Below are positions 62,601-64,000 of a DNA stretch of 64,000 nucleotides, piece after piece (position 1 is the first letter of the stretch; each line of letters starts with the position of its first letter). The DNA is from Cohnella silvisoli (GTDB lineage Bacteria > Bacillota > Bacilli > Paenibacillales > Paenibacillaceae): NCBI RefSeq assembly GCF_021190915.1, contig NZ_JAIOAP010000001.1, forward strand, positions 744,001 to 808,000. Direction: 5' to 3'. The notes below the pieces were generated by a model. It was given only the letters and a program-made list of their open reading frames with translations. It was not told the DNA's origin and did not search any database. A program made the position numbers and the translations under genes.

Positions 62601-63974
62601 TCCGAAGTAGAGGTGCGTTCGCCGTTGCTTGCCCGATCCGATTTCCATAACGTCATCTCTCAGGATGGCGCCGATGCGTGGATGTACAAGCATACAGACG
62701 GTTACTATTATTACACCCGTACGACGGGAAACAATGTGACGATCTGGAGGTCCAAGACGCTATCCGGCATTGAATCCGGCGAGAAGAAGGTCATCTGGGC
62801 CCCGCCGACCAATAACCCCAATGCGGCTAACTGTCAGGATATCTGGGCGCCGGAAATTCATTTTCTGAACAATGCCTGGTATGCCTATTATTCGGCCACG
62901 ACCTGCGGTGATAATGGTTTTAACCATCGCATGTTCGTACTGGAAAATACGAACGCCGATCCGTTCCAAGGAACGTTCACCGACAAAGGAAAAATAACCG
63001 ACTCGACGGATTTGTGGGCAATCGACGGCACCGTGTTGAATCTTGCGGGGCAGTTGTATTGGTTCTGGTCCGGATGGGATTCTCCGTATCAGAATCGCCA
63101 GAATATCTATGTGGCATCGATGAGCAATCCGTATACGCTGTCCAGCGCCAGAACGTTAATCTCATCGCCGACTTACAGTTGGGAGACGAGTCAGTCTCCT
63201 CATGTAAACGAAGCGCCGCAGCCTATCGTCAAAGGCAATAAAGTTAATCTTGTATACTCGGCGGATGGCAGCTGGAGCAATCAATACAACTTGGGACTGC
63301 TGACGGCAAGCACCACTTCCAACTTATTGTCCGCCGCATCATGGACGAAGAGCAGCGCGTCGATTTTCAGCAGCGGAAGCGGCATCTTCGGACCGGGGCA
63401 CAATAGCTTCACGAAATCGCCTGACGGCACGGAGGATTGGTTGATCTATCATGCCGCTCGATGGTCAGGCGGAGGTTGGACGAGGAATGTAAGGGCGCAG
63501 CCTTTTACTTGGAATGCCGACAACACGCCTAACCTCAACGTTCCGGTCTCGCCGAACTTTCCGATCCGGGCGCCGTCCGGAGAACCCGAAAGAAAGAGAT
63601 ATGAAGCCGAGGAGGCGACGCTTGCGAACGGGGCAAAGAGAGTTCAGGACGAGACGGCCTCAGGCCGCAAAAAGGTTGGATACATTGACAATACGAATAG
63701 CTACGTAGAATTCGACGTAACCGTCGCTTCGGCCGGTACTTATATCCTATTGGCAAGAACGGCTAACGGAACGAACGGCAACCCGATCGCAACCTACAAC
63801 ATGACCGTTAATGGGGGAACGAGTCAAGCGGTCAACATTGTATATTCCGGATGGGGAAATTGGGGAACGACCGCAATCGAGAAAACCTTAACGGCCGGAC
63901 ATAATAAAATCCGGTTTACCAAAGGCGCTAATTACGCAGAGATTGACTTTTTGGACGTTATGCTTAAACCCTGA
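59694..63974 (+). CDS. Secreted GH84-like/GH43-like bifunctional glycoside hydrolase with carbohydrate-binding domains
   Basis: 1426 residues, AGGAGG upstream and a signal peptide ending at ASA (about residue 32). Residues 38-185 are a GH20b-type N-domain and 190-460 a GH84-like hexosaminidase barrel with the catalytic acidic pair in MLAFDDQGYPDP (Asp309-Asp310). Three discoidin/CBM32-like domains follow (about 519-660, 668-815, 830-970), each starting with a TA(T/S)ASS motif. Residues 979-1290 are a GH43-like five-blade propeller (CQDIWAPEIHF, WAIDGTVLNLAGQLYWFWSG, NEAPQPIVKG). A CBM6/35-like domain ends the protein (RYEAEEATLANG, about 1299-1426). It is the last gene of the LplABC-type operon, so its products are probably imported by that transporter. 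Confidence 0.85.
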   Translation: MKRYLMHLAKTVIVLALAATGFLIGPSERASAMIADIDKIVPTPQQVSYTDEFLTLYDGTSYKAAIVIGREASPAEEEGANLLQRVIARKNGQQIPILYDDQSNSAYSVVIAIGTKNTNTVNGSYSIDVPDHKEGYAIERELVSNRHIVLVTGYEAIGAYYGSTSLAQMVDSSGALTRLRVISVRDYPDMDMRIIKDINTKFYVNNEGEFSYSDASDWMHMLPLLKINVFSLCYSHLLENGWRNPTVDYVNAVKELSNYERDKGIIQFMQEVNPGYSGGMPTDAEFSKLLDLYKLSLDEGASKIMLAFDDQGYPDPAKHRDLANKIQKSLSGYEGFYLLSTPEKYNLTEPDIGTYLNTFTNGLLPEIGAAWTGYNVFSTELTPAHVSTWRNYTSNPYKMPFYWHNDYELADTRLNFSDPIVPKWQIDNYYFTDSRVPFKTKTLVPSYQPLTLPGGYVWNDMPRNTSEGVIENIFRPTTPHKIYAISMANWMWNPDAYMNDATEFARAKKYWDTIVSNPGFKKTATASSQFSAAYAPNKAVDGINSNDSVENTWATASGAALNSWLKLDLGKKQKMEGVRVKYREFEKKAYMVPSSVTVQISNDNVNWTTVVNQSTNVPLENSTYASEVYLYPFQGEARYVQLKFPTGGQNSLIELSEVEIAQEKAVAAPANLAIGKTASASSAFDGTYAASKANDGLNSHGTANPNNAWSSTSGANLNSWWKVDLGQQEKFKTIEVKFREFTANAAYMVPKTITIQTSNDNTNWTTLIARSANVPANGQLYGSSAYSYSVNGQGRYVRLLFEDGGQDTLVQLSEVGIYNRRLPQHQRQTLNAAFKRKATASSEYSTMYPASKANDGTHSRRTAENAWASTAAGAVNSWWEVDLGTQTSIQDVALYFREYPFGIAYTVPTNITFEVSNDKVTWTNVQSATNVPVEGLSYDSSKYTYTLNASGRYLRLKFPGGGQSSLVELSEVEVRSPLLARSDFHNVISQDGADAWMYKHTDGYYYYTRTTGNNVTIWRSKTLSGIESGEKKVIWAPPTNNPNAANCQDIWAPEIHFLNNAWYAYYSATTCGDNGFNHRMFVLENTNADPFQGTFTDKGKITDSTDLWAIDGTVLNLAGQLYWFWSGWDSPYQNRQNIYVASMSNPYTLSSARTLISSPTYSWETSQSPHVNEAPQPIVKGNKVNLVYSADGSWSNQYNLGLLTASTTSNLLSAASWTKSSASIFSSGSGIFGPGHNSFTKSPDGTEDWLIYHAARWSGGGWTRNVRAQPFTWNADNTPNLNVPVSPNFPIRAPSGEPERKRYEAEEATLANGAKRVQDETASGRKKVGYIDNTNSYVEFDVTVASAGTYILLARTANGTNGNPIATYNMTVNGGTSQAVNIVYSGWGNWGTTAIEKTLTAGHNKIRFTKGANYAEIDFLDVMLKP

Positions 63975-64000
63975 AAAAGCTTATTAAAGAGGGCCAATTG

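Overview
The window looks like chromosomal DNA from a Paenibacillaceae-type Firmicute (Paenibacillus/Cohnella-like). The evidence is near-50% GC, strong AGGAGG ribosome binding sites, TTG/GTG starts, many lipobox lipoproteins, a YpdA-type bacillithiol disulfide reductase, a preQ1-I riboswitch, and a high density of secreted glycoside hydrolases, AraC/LacI regulators and carbohydrate ABC transporters. No rRNA, tRNA, cas gene, transposase or prophage module was seen.

Layout. 1-7.5 kb: a truncated BNR/YCF48-type lipoprotein, ypdA with a PadR repressor, a divergent drug-type MFS pump behind a clear promoter and PadR operator, a queuosine-precursor transporter under a preQ1-I riboswitch, and two tandem orphan solute-binding lipoproteins. 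7.6-12.6 kb: two paralogous serine hydrolases run into a three-gene ABC-2 exporter with overlapping start/stop codons. 12.6-17 kb: an Fsr-like MFS pump, a MacB-like ABC pair and a divergent secreted protein, with a tandem direct repeat between the last two. 17.0-17.7 kb: 700 bp of non-coding DNA with two arrays of four hairpins each. 17.7-26.1 kb: GntR regulator, glcD-glcF-FAH operon, catE-like dioxygenase, PhyH oxygenase, aldo/keto reductase, LD-carboxypeptidase. 26.2-34.3 kb: a DUF4062 protein with a 60-aa partner, lemA plus a TPM protein, a very large hybrid histidine kinase with a SARP-like response regulator, a lone CheY and a DUF1761 membrane protein.

34.5-64 kb is a carbohydrate island: an AraC regulator and GH78 rhamnosidase; a LacI-controlled sugar ABC transporter with GH1-like and GH51 enzymes (the GH51 gene is frameshifted); a GH2 enzyme facing an ArsR-type regulator with a galactose-binding-like C-terminus; then a Gfo/Idh oxidoreductase, AraC regulator, ceramidase-like hydrolase, DegT aminotransferase, an LplABC-type transporter and a 1426-residue secreted protein joining GH84-like and GH43-like catalytic domains. 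The genes fit a scheme in which large polymers are cut outside the cell, products are imported by dedicated ABC systems, and rhamnosides, arabinosides and related sugars are trimmed inside.

The most unusual signal is non-coding. Three separate four-hairpin arrays (17145-17330, 17440-17629, 47343-47527) have different palindromes but nearly the same centre-to-centre geometry (51/62/50, 52/64/52 and 52/62/51 bp). A two-unit fragment at 34414-34498 has a 51-bp spacing. These distances are close to 5, 6 and 5 turns of B-DNA. Stem changes in one array are compensatory, and two arrays are bounded by inverted repeats.
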